Part shown: piece after piece, positions 25,881 to 38,100 of the stretch
How positions within the stretch are numbered: position 1 is the stretch's first letter
Layout of the letters: every line of letters starts with the position of its first letter
DNA from: Fasciolopsis buskii
Taxonomy: Eukaryota > Platyhelminthes > Trematoda > Plagiorchiida > Fasciolidae
Direction of reading: 5' to 3'
Length of the DNA: 64,000 bases
Assembly (NCBI GenBank): GCA_008360955.1
Contig: LUCM01003402.1
Location: 1-64,000 of the forward strand
The notes under the pieces: generated by a model
Databases searched by the model: none
Told to the model about the DNA's origin: nothing
Seen by the model: only the letters and a program-made list of their open reading frames with translations
Translations under genes and position numbers: made by a program

Positions 25881-26879
25881 ACGGACATTCAATCACCGCC
25901 CGTCGTTGCAAGCGGTGCAACCAGAACCTCAGAGCAACACACAAGAACAACTACCATAAAATAAAACTAAATAATCTCCAACCGATGGTCCACGGATTTC
26001 AGCGGAAGAATCTAGTTTAGCGCCATAATCAACCTAAGTAAGCACGATCGTGCTTAATTTTTAATTAATTCTCCACCACTACTCGAGCAAGGGTGGAAAA
26101 TATAAAAAATAACGCTGCTTCCCTTGGAACAAAAGGCGTGAGGATCTGTTGAGATCCCCAAGGAGGCTTGCTAAGTGGTCTTATTTGAAACAGACAAACA
26201 GACGCTCAACATACGATAAACATTTCGAGGCATAACGACGGTCGGTGCAGCCAGATTTCACTAGACATTTAGGGCCTGTGATATGGAAAAGGTTCTTCCG
26301 CCAGAATAACGCAGATTCCCAGAGTATGCTGAGGTGATTTCGAACATCACGTTTTGGAGTAAAGTCACCGAAACATGAATTACATTTGTTATTATAAAAA
26401 TGTTAACGCGTAGTGTGGTTAATCATTCTGCTCGATAAAACCTCTGTCCAGCGAGAAAAGAAACAGTTTATCCCGAAAGACCGGACTCACTTGTCGCCAT
26501 TCAGCTCTTCATATTTGTCTCGAATAATTGACGTGAATCTCTTCAGTGAATAAAATGACTTCTAAGAAAATCCATAGAAAAACTTCTATATTACTTCTTG
26601 GACGAAAAGCTCCCAATTTATCGTGGCTTCTAAGTCGCCCATTTTGCAGAACAATTCCCTCCACAACACCCGCGAAATCAGAAGTGCAAACCGAAATACG
26701 CACTTTTTCCTGTTCCTGAAGGTCAATGTTCGATTCAATCACAGTTCCAGTTCCAGTAAGATTACAGGACTGTACGGCGAGATGCCCGATCGTTCAGGTT
26801 CTTGCACCGACAGCTCCGTGGATCTGAGGATGCTCCGACAACATTTCCATTAGGATTGCAAAAATTAATGACGATATGC
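25881..26879. other. No recognisable gene
   Basis: I found nothing I can name. Short overlapping frames occur on both strands at 26509-26853. Confidence 0.5.
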
Positions 26880-27373
26880 CGGATTGCTCGGGTTCTTGCA
26901 GCGAAATCGTCGGATCAGACGATGCCTCGATAACAAGAGGGTGGAGGCCCTCTTCCGCATTGTGTGGCCGAGATTTAGCTGAATAAGCGGTCCGGAGGAA
27001 CAAATCTATGTCCACTAAATGTATCCAATGTGACCAGCGGCGTGTTTTGGGTTGATCGGACCAGTAATAGGGCGTCAAATCTGGCCGGCAGCGCACAATC
27101 ACCAGTGAGAATCTATTATATTTGAGGTTGCCCCTACGATGAAGGGGCCGGTAATAGTGTGTATACCCTGGGTGCGAGGTCTGAATCACAAAAAGGCGAA
27201 GTGGCCTGGCTTGGGTGCCAGCCTGGATTCATGGTGATTAATGAACAGGAGACAAACTGAGACAAAATCTGACCTAAAATTTGCCGTGTGAATCGGAAAT
27301 CGGAGGGACAGTTTGCAAGTATTGCACTCAGCCTTGGTCTTTGGTGGTGACCAGTCTCAGAATCTGGACACAA
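26880..27373 (-). repeat. Dispersed repeat related to segment A
   Basis: Bases 26885-26965 match 13390-13480, including a shared block CGAAATCGTCGGATCAGACG, and the end of segment A' near 35145-35194. Minus-strand frames in both copies translate to the same stretch (EEGLHPL, then EASSDPTISLQEP). This suggests a shared retroelement 3' region. From about 26970 on, the copy diverges from segment A. The remainder (to 27373) has one long minus frame with no motif I know. Confidence 0.55.
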
Positions 27374-28289
27374 TCACCAAGAAATAAAAGAGCCAGGTAA
27401 GCGGTGAAGACTTAAAACGAAGCATTTAGGGGCCTGTCGTTGATAAATAGAACGGGTGTCTTGGTTAACAGTGCAGATATTTATGCGGTGGGATTAGCTT
27501 GGGTCAGCCCGGGATCAGGATGGTTAACGTTGTGGACATCCCAAAGACGCAAAGCAATGCACCTGAAAATATTCGGTAACTATTCTAGAGTGTTTTTTTA
27601 TTGTTTTCAACGCCAACCTGCTAAGCGTTGCTCACTCAGTAGAGAAAATATTACTGTGAATGAAAAATTATAAAGCGACATTTTAAGAATAGCGGGAAAC
27701 GCTGGACAAGAGCATAGATTAATCCGTTTTTATTTTCGTTGATTCTGCTCTTGATGAAGCTGCCAAGACATTGGCGCCAGTAGTCTTGAGGATTCATCTG
27801 CTAAAATGAAAGTTACATCAGGAGTGCAACATAGTGCCTCTGCGATGTAAAAGTTGATAAATACCTGAGCTATTAATGGCAGTTTCACGGGTGGTTGAAG
27901 TTCTGGGGTTACCCAGCCCGGCATTTTTGAAGCCGCCAAGCTAGGGAAGAGCGTTGAATGGAATGGGAGGGATGGATTACAGCGACTGAAGGTGTTTAAA
28001 ATTACAGATGATGGCAGCACTGATCCATTCAGTATCAAATTGACATGTTGTCAGGCCCATACTGAAAGAGGTTTAATGGTTAGTCATCTATGCCAACGGT
28101 AACAAGGATAGATCTGCTACAAGAAGGAGAGTAGGTTAAGAATGTGTTAGCATGGACGTGCAAGAAAGAGGGGCAACCATATGCGGAGCTAAATTAAGGA
28201 ATCCGATATTGTGAGCGCAGTTAAGAATCGGCCATAAACTAGAATTCTAACCCATGTTCGCAGACCTCAACTACTCCAATCTTAGCTTG
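27374..28289. other. No recognisable gene
   Basis: There is no exon or named domain. This may be the 3' region of the minus-strand LINE at 28.3-29.6 kb. Confidence 0.45.
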
Positions 28290-29645
28290 CGTCCCGTTAA
28301 TGAAGATCTGCAAATCTAGTAGCTTTGCCAGCTGGGCTTTACACTGGGCTAAATGTGAGCATGACCGCAGCCAACTACGGAATTTGTTCTTCATTTTACA
28401 ATAAGCGACCGTGAACAAGTATGCTCTGATCGATAGTTGAGTCAGGGGTATTTTAAAATGCAATATCCACTACGAAGTGAACACTGGAGCCTACTACCAT
28501 CACGTATGACTCTCGCAGCAGACGGAAAATTGATATGGCAAAAATCAAAGAGAAATGCGAGATCCAGATTAATTCGACGAGGCCATAGTGGTTCGTGGCC
28601 ATGCAGATAGTATCTAGCCATGCAATGTAGACTAGATGGGGGACCAAGGAGGTTTCTATTGAACGCCAGCCGCACATTCGCGATTGCGATTCAATCAACT
28701 TTACGCCTACGCTTGTAGATAACGGCAGAATATTCAAGGTAGGTCCCGGCCCACTACATTAGTTGTGGAATGCTGTCAAGGTCACGGTAGTGGTTATTTC
28801 AACTACGGCGCTTTGGTTGTAGGCTTAACCATGGAATTTGAAAGCGCACGGGCACTGGAGCCCTAAATTCTTAACCGTGTATGATACAGGAATCGGTATA
28901 AAACTTAGAGAGAAAAAGCCCAAGCATGAATGATATTCATATTGTTAGAGCTTTTTTCATCAGAAGAATTCATAAGCCACTTGGAACAACAGTTATCAGA
29001 AGACTAGGTCTTCTATAATACGTAAAAAGATAGGGTTAATCGAGCCATTTTCAAAAGGGTAGACTATTTCAATCACATCGGACAACAGGAATGGTGTGTC
29101 AGGACGAACAACATCAGAGATATCAATAACATTTAGTAGTAATAGAATGGGAACAAGAACGTTACCCAGCTTGTCCCCACGGGTAAAAGCACAGGCCTGA
29201 GACAAAAAATCGGTAATGCTGACTTCTTGAAAGCGAGCAGAAAGGTAAGTTGATAAGATTGGATTGCCGATTTCATACTTCCACATTTAGACCAGAGGTG
29301 GGGAGTTGAAGATGCAATCAAGCGCCTTTAACATGTCAAGTAGGACTATGAGCATCGATCAGTGGATACCAGAAATCTGAATAAATGGGCTCAAGAAGTC
29401 AAACTAACCGGTGAGCAAGACTGGCCACTCAGGAAGCCGTGATTAAGGGGATTGATAAGATTTTGTGTAGTAATGGAGTTTTTTAAGAACCGTTTGCATG
29501 AGTCTGGAGAGAATTGGGGTGTGGTTAATCGGGCAAACGTTGTCAGGGTCACAAAAAGAATCCACTTTTGTGGTGTGGAACGATGACGGAGGTCGTTTAC
29601 TGTGATGGGAAGTTAGAGCGAGCCATGGAGAGTGAGACCACATTT
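28290..29645 (-). mobile_element. CR1-like LINE reverse transcriptase, degenerate
   Basis: The minus strand reads DPDNVCPINHTPILSRLM (29550-29500), the N-terminal RT block NYRPISLTPIL in damaged form. Next come LDMLKALDCIFN (near 29320, motif A region, Asp retained), then blocks corresponding to GVPQGSVLGPILFLL with frame errors near 29130-29190. LLNVIDISDVVRPDTPFLLSD follows, where motif C is degraded. Thumb-like sequence continues to about 28290. Stops and frameshifts occur throughout. Confidence 0.75.
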
Positions 29646-29784
29646 AGAAAACGTAGAGGGAGATTTCCACTGATGGTGTGAAACAGGACTGGTGGGGCAC
29701 CGCTAGTACGGCTTCGTACAAGTTGTCACTGTCATGGTGTTAACGAGGCCGAATGAAATGGACGATCCCTAACCGAGCTTTACA

Positions 29785-29965
29785 ATCCAATGACTGAGGG
29801 AACGTTTAAATGGCAACAGACATTCAATTGTCTGTGTGTGTTTGTGAATGCGTGTACTTTGGACAGTGTGAGAGATTAGTTGTTCTTCCCGTCACGTGCC
29901 GCCTTGGTGGTGGGGTAAACTGGCGTGGTGATTTTTTAAATGTCGGTTCCTCGGAGATGTTCGGG
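29785..29965 (+). repeat. Left inverted flank of Penelope-like element
   Basis: This is an imperfect reverse complement (about 80 percent by eye) of 32445-32625. Shared blocks include AATGACTGAGGGAAC, GAGAGATTAGTTGTTCTTC, GCCGCCTTGGTGGTGGGGT and AACTGGCGTGGT. It sits about 170 bp outside the GIY-YIG end of the element. Confidence 0.75.
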
Positions 29966-30129
29966 CTGACCACATCTCCGAAATCTCCGCCCCGTCATTT
30001 CGATGATGAATGTGGAGTGATTACCGCCAGAGCCTCGGCAAGCTTACGTTCAGTGCAGGTTCTGGATCCACGTTGGAGTATTTTCGTGTTTTCCTAATCT
30101 ATATTGTGTTTTTCTGCTTTGACATGCAG

Positions 30130-31740
30130 AGCGATGGCTGAACCGCCCTCAAGTTTCGATAAAGCCGTCTTATCCGAATGTCTGCGCTTTTCATTCCTTC
30201 TGATTTCTGCTATCCGTGTCGACAGCTGTCTGCTGGTTTATCCAGTGTATTCTACTGGGCATTCCTTACGATCGATTTCGTAGATGCAGTTGTCTTGGGT
30301 TTTTTGCACACCAACTTCGTATATAGCCTTTGATAAGTTGGGCTGTAAAATATAATCCATCCGGAAGAAAGTGTGAATATTAACGTCAATGTCGACCTTT
30401 CTCATTGCTTCCGAAGTACCTGATCTGTACGGAATTCAGGCCGAGGTTGTTTTCTTCTTTTCTTTCTTTTCCTTGGTTGCCGACATGGAAGTTTTCAGTT
30501 GTTATCTTATGAGGCTTGGCGGAAAGTGAGTGTCTTGCAGGATTTCGCTCAGACTTCTCAGTTCTTTTCTGCTCTCGGTATCGTCACCGCAGTGCTTTTG
30601 AACTCTTTAGGCTGGCGACTGAATAATTTTCCGTTTCAAATATTGTGGATGAGCCGAACTGAAGTCCAAGTACTTATTCGGTTGTATGAATTTTCTTTGA
30701 ATGCCGATACTGAATTTTCGTGAGTTATTAACCTTCAGCTCACACGATGAGCAGATATTGACTCTACTGTTGTCTTCTGACTCCAACGTGAAATCATTGG
30801 GTTTCCATCGCTTATTGAGAGCTCGGAGAGAGCCATCATTTTGCGATGGATTGGTGTCTGCACATGTATCGTCTAATCACTGTAAATGCAAACGTGGGGC
30901 GTGGGTAACAACATCCAATAAAGCCTTTGCTTCAGTCCAGTGCATAAAAAGGTGTCCTGCAGTTGGGAATATGGGTGATCCCAAGGCCATACCATTTTTT
31001 GTTTGCCCGAATCATTTTTGAAAGTGATGCATGTTGACATGAGGCAACATTCTATATCCCTGATAAGTTCTGATAGAGCTATTACGGTCCGATTTTTGCA
31101 ATGAATATAGAAATTACTGATTTTCTTCAATGAGTAAACAGACCGCATGAACCTCACGGCAACTTTATCTGATTCTAGTTCAAAGTCTTTGGGCATATGA
31201 GTGAATTCAAAACCCTCAGTGTTATGACTTATTGCTATTTTTCGGCACGGGCTTAATAATGCCGTGAAATATCTTGCCGATTTTTTCATTCCACACGAAT
31301 TGCAGTGTACAATTGGGGGAATGGGTATGCCGCATTTGTGGATTTTTGGTACATTGTAAAACCTCCCAGGTCTGTGGATTCTTGGCGTTACTGAGATCCA
31401 CAAGTATATTTCGGATTTTACTCTAAGCTAGATAGGTATTTAATTGCATGGGCCTTTGATTTTTGAGTGATGCGTTCACTTTCTTCTTTTTCATTTTTTA
31501 CACGGTCCATGCCGCTAGTGCTGGACAACCGTTGATTCGTAATCCAATCTGTTGAGATTAACTGTAATATTGCCTTTGTTCGCTTTCGTGATGTGGATTG
31601 TTAGAACTTGCTTTAGGTTCGTTAATACCTTCTTTTCTTCCACTGTGATATTTCGTGCAATTAGCTCATGGTTATTAAGAGCATTGTATATTTTCCGTCT
31701 GGATTGATTGGCGATTACCTCCGTAAGTTTCGGCAACGCC
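30130..31740 (-). mobile_element. Penelope-like element: RT with GIY-YIG endonuclease remnant
   Basis: Penelope-like elements (PLEs) encode a telomerase-related reverse transcriptase followed by a GIY-YIG endonuclease. On the minus strand, 31736-31515 reads ITVEEKKVLTNLKQVL, then ITKANKGNITVNLNRLDYE. This corresponds to the PLE N-terminal KADKGN...VMNRLDY block. Next, 31400-31250 gives RFYNVPKIHKCGIPIPPIV (the PLE hallmark PKIHK) and ARYFTALLSP. Later RT motifs are frame-damaged, with only scraps near 30870-31000. Near 30250-30310 NCIYEIDRKECPVEYTG matches the GIY-YIG core (IYEI..C...YTG). The order RT then GIY-YIG is the expected one. Stops and shifts make it inactive. Flanking sequences 29785-29965 and 32445-32625 are inverted relative to each other. 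Confidence 0.85.
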
Positions 31741-32289
31741 TGTTCCTCCGGAGATTGAAATTCAGGATTCTTTGCGACAACTGTAACCCTATGAATGCCA
31801 GCGGTCTGCTGAATACGTTCGCCACGATATTTTTGGTATTCATTGTCATAGGTTGTTTGAAGTTTTATTTTTATCCGTTCTCGGTCGTGTTTTGCGATTT
31901 TAGTTTCTCAAACTTGCGTTTTTATCACATGTGACATGTTTTAAACGCATTTATTCGTCGTTGTTCAAAGACGACTGGAACTCATTGGAGGAATTTTGCT
32001 GAGGGCAAACGATTCAGATGACCATCAGTATCCCATGGTCCGAAGCATATTGAACGCATGCATGCTCTGCAGTATTGAGTAAGTTTTCGTGGGAACGTGC
32101 GCGAATCAACTGAGACGGACTTCGCAGATGGAACTGAATTATCCGGACCTCTATCAGCAGGATTTTTATGGATAAAATTATACTGATGACAATGTTGATT
32201 ACATGTCCGTTGGCTGGTTCAGTGGGTAATCTTCTTTCCTAGGGCAATCAGATTGGTGACGATTTTGCAAACATAAGGACCAAATGACG

Positions 32290-32420
32290 TAAGCAATGTA
32301 TCAAAACATTGGTTTGCCATGTATTGGTTTTCATTGTCAATGATAAAATGTTGACGACACAGTGTTGCTGGTAGATGCAATGTGACTACGTTTCGACTAC
32401 CGTGGATAGTGTTTCTCAAG
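32290..32420 (-). repeat. Left arm of second inverted pair (with 32640-32770)
   Basis: The minus strand here and the plus strand at 32640-32770 align over about 125 bp. Both contain TGTCGTCAACATT, then TATCATTGAC, then AAACCAATACA, at roughly 75-80 percent identity. Translations also align (HGSRNVVTLHLPATLCRQHF versus HGGRKVGALHLPTTACRQHY), which might mean a former coding segment. The arms bracket the 32445-32625 flank of the Penelope-like element. Confidence 0.7.
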
Positions 32421-32444
32421 GCAGAGATTTCTGTAATGTGGTTA

Positions 32445-32625
32445 GTTTTACCACCTTTGAGAAACCGACATTCGAAAAATTACCACGCCAGTTGACCCCA
32501 CCACCAAGGCGGCGCATGACGTGAAGAACAACTAATCTCTCACCCAACGCACAGTTCAACGTATACACATTCACAAGCACACAGAAAATTGAACGCCTGT
32601 TGCTATTTAAAAGTTCCCTCAGTCA
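32445..32625 (-). repeat. Right inverted flank of Penelope-like element
   Basis: This is the reverse-complement counterpart of 29785-29965, lying about 700 bp outside the N-terminal RT block of the Penelope-like element. Penelope-like elements are known to carry terminal pLTRs in direct or inverted arrangement. I infer that these are pLTR remnants. Confidence 0.7.
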
Positions 32626-32639
32626 TTTGATTATTCAAC

Positions 32640-32770
32640 GTGTCTTGAGAAAGGCTACTCACGGTGGTCGAAAAGTGGGTGCACTACATCTGCCAACAAC
32701 AGCCTGTCGTCAACATTATATCATTGACACTGGAAACCAATACAAGGCGCATCGATTTTCCAATATATCT
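32640..32770 (+). repeat. Right arm of second inverted pair (with 32290-32420)
   Basis: See the left arm. The loop between the two arms contains the inverted flank of the Penelope-like element. Confidence 0.7.
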
Positions 32771-34190
32771 CATGCTTGCATAACCTAACGGACTTCAACG
32801 TGGAATGGATTTAAAAATGTACCGGTTCCTCGGTAATGGGAATAGAAAAGAAATTTTTTTAATTCCTCCGCAATGTCTCCAGAGGAGCTTATGCTTGTGC
32901 TGTTCAATATGATGAATTTCGAAGTGACCGATGATTTGGGCGGCCAACCAACTTTGAAAAATCAGGAAGCCCTCGAATATGGGTTAAGCGACCAAGCAGC
33001 TGATATTCAGATGCAATAAGATGTTTCTTTGCAAGCGGTTATTTTGCTTTAAAAACGGGAATTCTCCTTTTCGGTCGCTCTGGATGGTAAACTCACGGCA
33101 CCGTGTAGTGAAATTCCTTTGTTTACGCTTTTCCTGTCAAGTGAGGATGACGATTTTGACAAATGCTGTGCGCCTGCTCTAGGTTGCTTCTTTAATAAGA
33201 GGCTCATTTTAGGTATTTTCCTCTGTATGGGTTACTGGATGGACTGTAAATAAAGGGGAATTCTGTCAGTTACCCGGCGGCTACGCAGAAACTTATAGGG
33301 CAAAGTCAAGTGCATTTTTTGAAGGAATGATGCCTGAAGCAGCAGTTTATTTCCAACCTTTCACAGCAAAATGACAGCTCGGGTAAGATGAGGAGCCTCA
33401 GCCCCGGTGGAATGTGTGCGGAAATTCGCTCAAATAAGATTTCCAAATTTTCCTTGTCAGTTCTCCCTACCGACTCCTGTAAAAGGAAATTTGGGAAGGA
33501 TTTAAAGGATGGCAGTATAGAACGGTGTACATGAACACTGGGACTGGGGAGCGGTTAACCACAACCGCGCTAAAATGTAGAGTTGGCCGTGTGCTGCACA
33601 ATCGAAGTAAAACAAGGCTTTATTAGGTGAACCAAAGAGGTGTGGTCTGCCATCCTGTCTAAGTCTGAACACTTCTACAGCCAGACTTTCAACCTCATGG
33701 GCGTCGGCCAAAGCTCTGGATTGGACAGCCTTCCGGGGATGAGAGGGAAGGTGGATATGGTGCAGGCAGGACAATCTAGATATCGGGTACATAGAGTAAG
33801 ACGATCTAGAAAAATTTGGGCCGGATTATGAGGTGATTTCGACAGTTTCCTCTGAACTGAACGCACAGAGGATTGGCTTTTAGTGCTAGCTGCGGATTGG
33901 GAAGCCGGCAACATCATGGTCACCTCGGAAAAGCGACGCAGATGAATGTGCCGGGCAGCCTAGAATATTCGGTTGGCCGCTGATGCCGTTGACCATTGTG
34001 GATTTTGGATACATATAAATAATTGAAAAGTACAACCGAAAATGACCAAAGGCCTACGCAAAGTCAATTAGCTAGATCTTTACGTATATCAAAAATTCAT
34101 ACGGATAGCCCCGTTCTGAGTTCCCCTTTGGCCACCCCCACTGCTCTGTGTAATTTAAATGTTCGCCCTGCTGTACATCAAAGGTCAAAT
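32771..34190. other. No recognisable gene; possible old retroelement frames
   Basis: The minus-strand frames 33923-33502 (for example LADAHEVESLAVEVFRLRQ) are coding-like over about 400 bp and continuous apart from one frame change near 33700. I do not recognise a family. The rest has short chance frames. Confidence 0.4.
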
Positions 34191-34194
34191 CCTA

Positions 34195-35194
34195 CTGCAT
34201 CATGGACCCACGTTCTCCCAGCTCTCGTCTTACCTGACCCTACCTATTCAGACTGTAAATAATAGTAACTTCTTTTCGAATCCCCGGTGCGTAAGCTTTG
34301 CAGTGATTCAAGGCGGTTTGCTGGGCCTCCTGATGTTTCTCTTGTTCGTAACGGATCCTTTTCTATAGTTCTGTATGCAAACCCCTCTGGTTTTGAATAC
34401 TGTGTAAAATAACACTAAAATATCCATCAGGTCGCGATGGAGCAAACACAGCAACCAAGGGTGCGGACTTCAATCCTAGTGCGCAGCGTCAGAAAGCAAC
34501 CAAGAAGACATGGTGCGCATTGTAACAACTTAAGAGAACCATAGGACCTAGGTGACCCGAGGTTCTTCCGCCACTGTCCAGGGCATTTGTTTGACCGTAC
34601 TTGGAATACTTTGTCCGGATATTGAAACCATATTTGGTAAGAGATAGGAAATGCCAGAAAGGTTTAGCGTGTTTTTATACCTTCGTTTGGACACTTGAGC
34701 ACATGGGATATGGGCAGGGGCTGAGAGCGCTTGGCTTGTACTCCCTGAGAAGACATAGAGAAGAAGGATGCTTACCATAGGCCTCCAAGATCGGTAAGGG
34801 CCTGGCTGAGGTACAGGGTCACCGTGGGGTCCTGTCCCAGATAAGAGAGAACGAAACACTAAGGGTAACGGAAAAACGAATGTGAAAGATGGAAATCTTT
34901 TGCCATGCGATTAGTGAGTGGCTGGAACAAGCTACCTCAGAATGTGGCCGATTTGGGATCAGTGTGCGAATTCAAAGGGGGCTAGCCAATATAAAGCCAG
35001 CTGTGTTTGGAGAGGACAATGTGTGAGTTGTATGGCTGCTGAAGATGGTTGACATGAAAACGCCTCATTTTCTCCCCTTGAGTTTGATAGAAATGAGATT
35101 CGTGGTCACACACAGAATTTGCACTTTCACCTTAGGAACGGAAGAGGGCCTCCACCCTCTTGCTACCGAGGCATCGTCTGATCCGACGATTTCG
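34195..35194 (+). mobile_element. CR1-like LINE fragment including segment A copy
   Basis: Frame 34159-34368 reads FAVIQGGLLGLLMFLLFVTD, a motif B block of LINE reverse transcriptases (usually GVIQGSVLGPLLFLLFIND). It is followed at 34366-34385 by an LYAN-like remnant of the YADD box. From 34429 the sequence is the near-identical, indel-free reverse complement of 13428-14193 (position sum 48622). It carries the LINE C-terminal GLRALGLYSL and ERWKSFAMRLVSGW blocks in plus sense. Homology stops abruptly at 35194, where segment B' begins. Confidence 0.75.
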
Positions 35195-38100
35195 ACAGCC
35201 AATTTAAAAACAGAGCAATAGCGCGAAGGGCTTAGTGTTTGCACGTGGTTGCGTTCTTGCTTAGTCGTTCTTATTTATTTTCTGAGTAAACAATTCTGGT
35301 GAGGGTAGCCAGGCAAATCAGCGCATAGTTTTTGTCGAGTTGAATGCGATTCAGAATCTTTAAGCTCAGAAATTATTTATATAGGTGAACTTTAGTAGTC
35401 ATTTGATTCGAACAAAGAGGCCCTTAGTCAAAACTACGATTAGTCACACATGAATGACGTGTTGTTCGCATTTTCATTTGCACCAAGCCACCTACGATAG
35501 CCGAGTACCGACGTACGAATGAGCGATGGTAAACAGCGAAGACTCGTTCCCGATGGAGAGCACAAGTCGGAGTCGATCGGAGCAGATTGCAAGTGTTTCC
35601 CAGTCCGACAGTCGCACCTTGACTGTGTGCTTGCTGCTGATATTGGAATTTGCTCACTAACTAAAGCATGCTCGATGAACCTGATGATGGGTCTTCCTTC
35701 GTCGACTCCAATTTGGTACTGCATATATCACGCCAAGTGGAAAATGATTTCCCGTATTGCAGTTCATCAACCTGCTCTCATTCAGGTAAAAGTGACAGCA
35801 AGGAATTGTGCCAACATTTTGCTCGTAGATCGCGCATGGAATTCCGCTTGTTTTCCTAGCCTTACGTACCAGCAAACTAACGGCCGTTGCGACTGGCTGG
35901 TACAGTGTGCACTGACCATTGACTTTTGAACAACTAAACTGCCATTATACGTCTGTTGGCCTACTCTGTGGACCGTATTGTCCCCTCCTATTAATTTTCT
36001 TTTCAGTTAAAACTGCCTGTCTCTGCTAACGTCGATAGGAAACCTCTTGCAAGGTTGAGCCGCATCGTGTGTCCGCATGGTGGGTTCATCATCCAATGGC
36101 TTATCCCCGCTCTGATTGCAAACCCTTAAATTTAAATCTATCTCTTTCACTTTTCTATATATAACAGAGCCATACTGAGTCTGCACTATATCTTTACGGG
36201 GCTGTACAGGTATCTCAAACGTCGACACCTCTTCAATTCAAAAAGCATTTCAGCCTCATATCATTTTCTATTTCGATTTTACTGGTAAGAATTCTTGAGT
36301 TGGCAATGCTAGAACCGTACACGAACGGAAGTAAGTGTTGCATAGAGTGACCACAGGCGAGATCCGTGATTTCAGCCATTATGCAATGTTACAGGAACGC
36401 CCGCAGTTTCTTCTAATTTTAAGTCTCTTAAGTCACCGGCTAGCAACTGACACGGGAAAAATGGAAAGGTTTTTGAACGTCACGGAAGATGTCGCACCCA
36501 AACCGATGTTTCCTCCAGCAATTGACCGGTCTTTAAAACCGTCCCCAGTGTAAACTTTTACGAGCATCTATGGCTTTTTAAACTGAATTGCACGGGAACT
36601 CTTCTCCATACAGCCACTACACGATCAACCAAGATGCGACACCTCTGTCCTCTAGGTTATCGTAGCCAGCTCTTAGGTTAACGATTGCCCGTCCGAGCGG
36701 TGGTATTTGGCGCGAGCAGTAGTAAAGTGGCCCCCCCCCAATAGTTGTAGCAGTTGCTGCGGCCCTGAATGTTTCCTAGGTTACGTTGTCTATACACTGA
36801 GCAATTCGGGCTTCGCTCAGGAAGTAGCACAGGCAACCCGATCCAGTTCAATTTAACTTCATTTGTCTTATGATAGAAATGACCCATGAGGCCAGAATTA
36901 TTCCTCGATATTTTTTCGGACTGAAAATTATCTCCTAAAGTTCGTTTCCGTCTTTCTTCGTGGCATTGTTTTGGCTGTCCGACTTATTCATTGAATTCGA
37001 AGATATATTTTAGGGATATGTAGCAGATCGATTTAAATTGAACGGCAGAGAAAGCAAATTTGCTCCTTTTCTATTAGTGGCAGTCAACTTCTCATTTTAC
37101 CCAGTTCTATTTCCACTTCTTGATATCTCTAAAATTTAATTACCATGGAAATTATCTGCAATCCAATGTTACTTGCCTTTTTATTCTTCATTCACTCCTA
37201 TTTTTCTCTCCCTCGCAAGCTGGTATACTCCCATCCTTATATGTATTTTCATCGTTGTCTATTTCCATATCTGTTTCGATCATCTTCTTTTTCTCACTAG
37301 TTGCGCGTTATCTTAGACAACTTTCTTGATGCATTGCATCCTATTTTAACAACTAAGAGTAAACAGAGAAAAGTTAAGTCTGAAAGAGTGTGCCAACCTC
37401 CTTCGGTGATGTCTTTGTTATCTAATTACGAGTCCACTTCAGAACCATAAAGGGTCGAAGCCGGTACCTATGGGAAAACTCACTACAGCTTCTTTCTCCG
37501 CTACCAAAGTTCAAGCGGAATTCCAGGCCACCAAGAATGTTCACAGAAACCAGAGCAGACCACTTTAGGTGAACGAGATAATTTAGATCGGAAGCGTGTT
37601 TCTGTGAGTATATGAATGTTGACGTTTGGACTTAATTGTGTCTTAAGCTGAAGGTTCAGGACCAAAACAGAGTAACACGCTGGACGGAAGCGATTTTCAC
37701 AGAAATTGAAAATCTGATAAATCCAACAGCTACGGAAGCTCTCCCATCTATAGGGAATGAAACATCTAACCGGACGGTGATTGAACCACGAAAGAAGATC
37801 CTGTAATCAACAAGATCTGCCACTAAATTCCTCCTGCGTGGAGGTGGCAATTTGCTGAAACGAGTCTTTTTAAGAGGCAAACTAAACTAAGACCACGCGA
37901 ACGGAATCTTCCACTGAAGTCTGAACGGACACATGATTTCAGCATCTTTCCGGAGAAATCGCGTCAAACGATGCGACCTTAATCAAGGCGTAGAAAAGCG
38001 GAAGGCCTGAAGCGTGGTTGGTTGCAAACAACTTTTTTGCCGACAGATCGATGTAAAACCGAATGCTGGAGCTGTTTTGCAAACTTCAGTGAAAATCATA

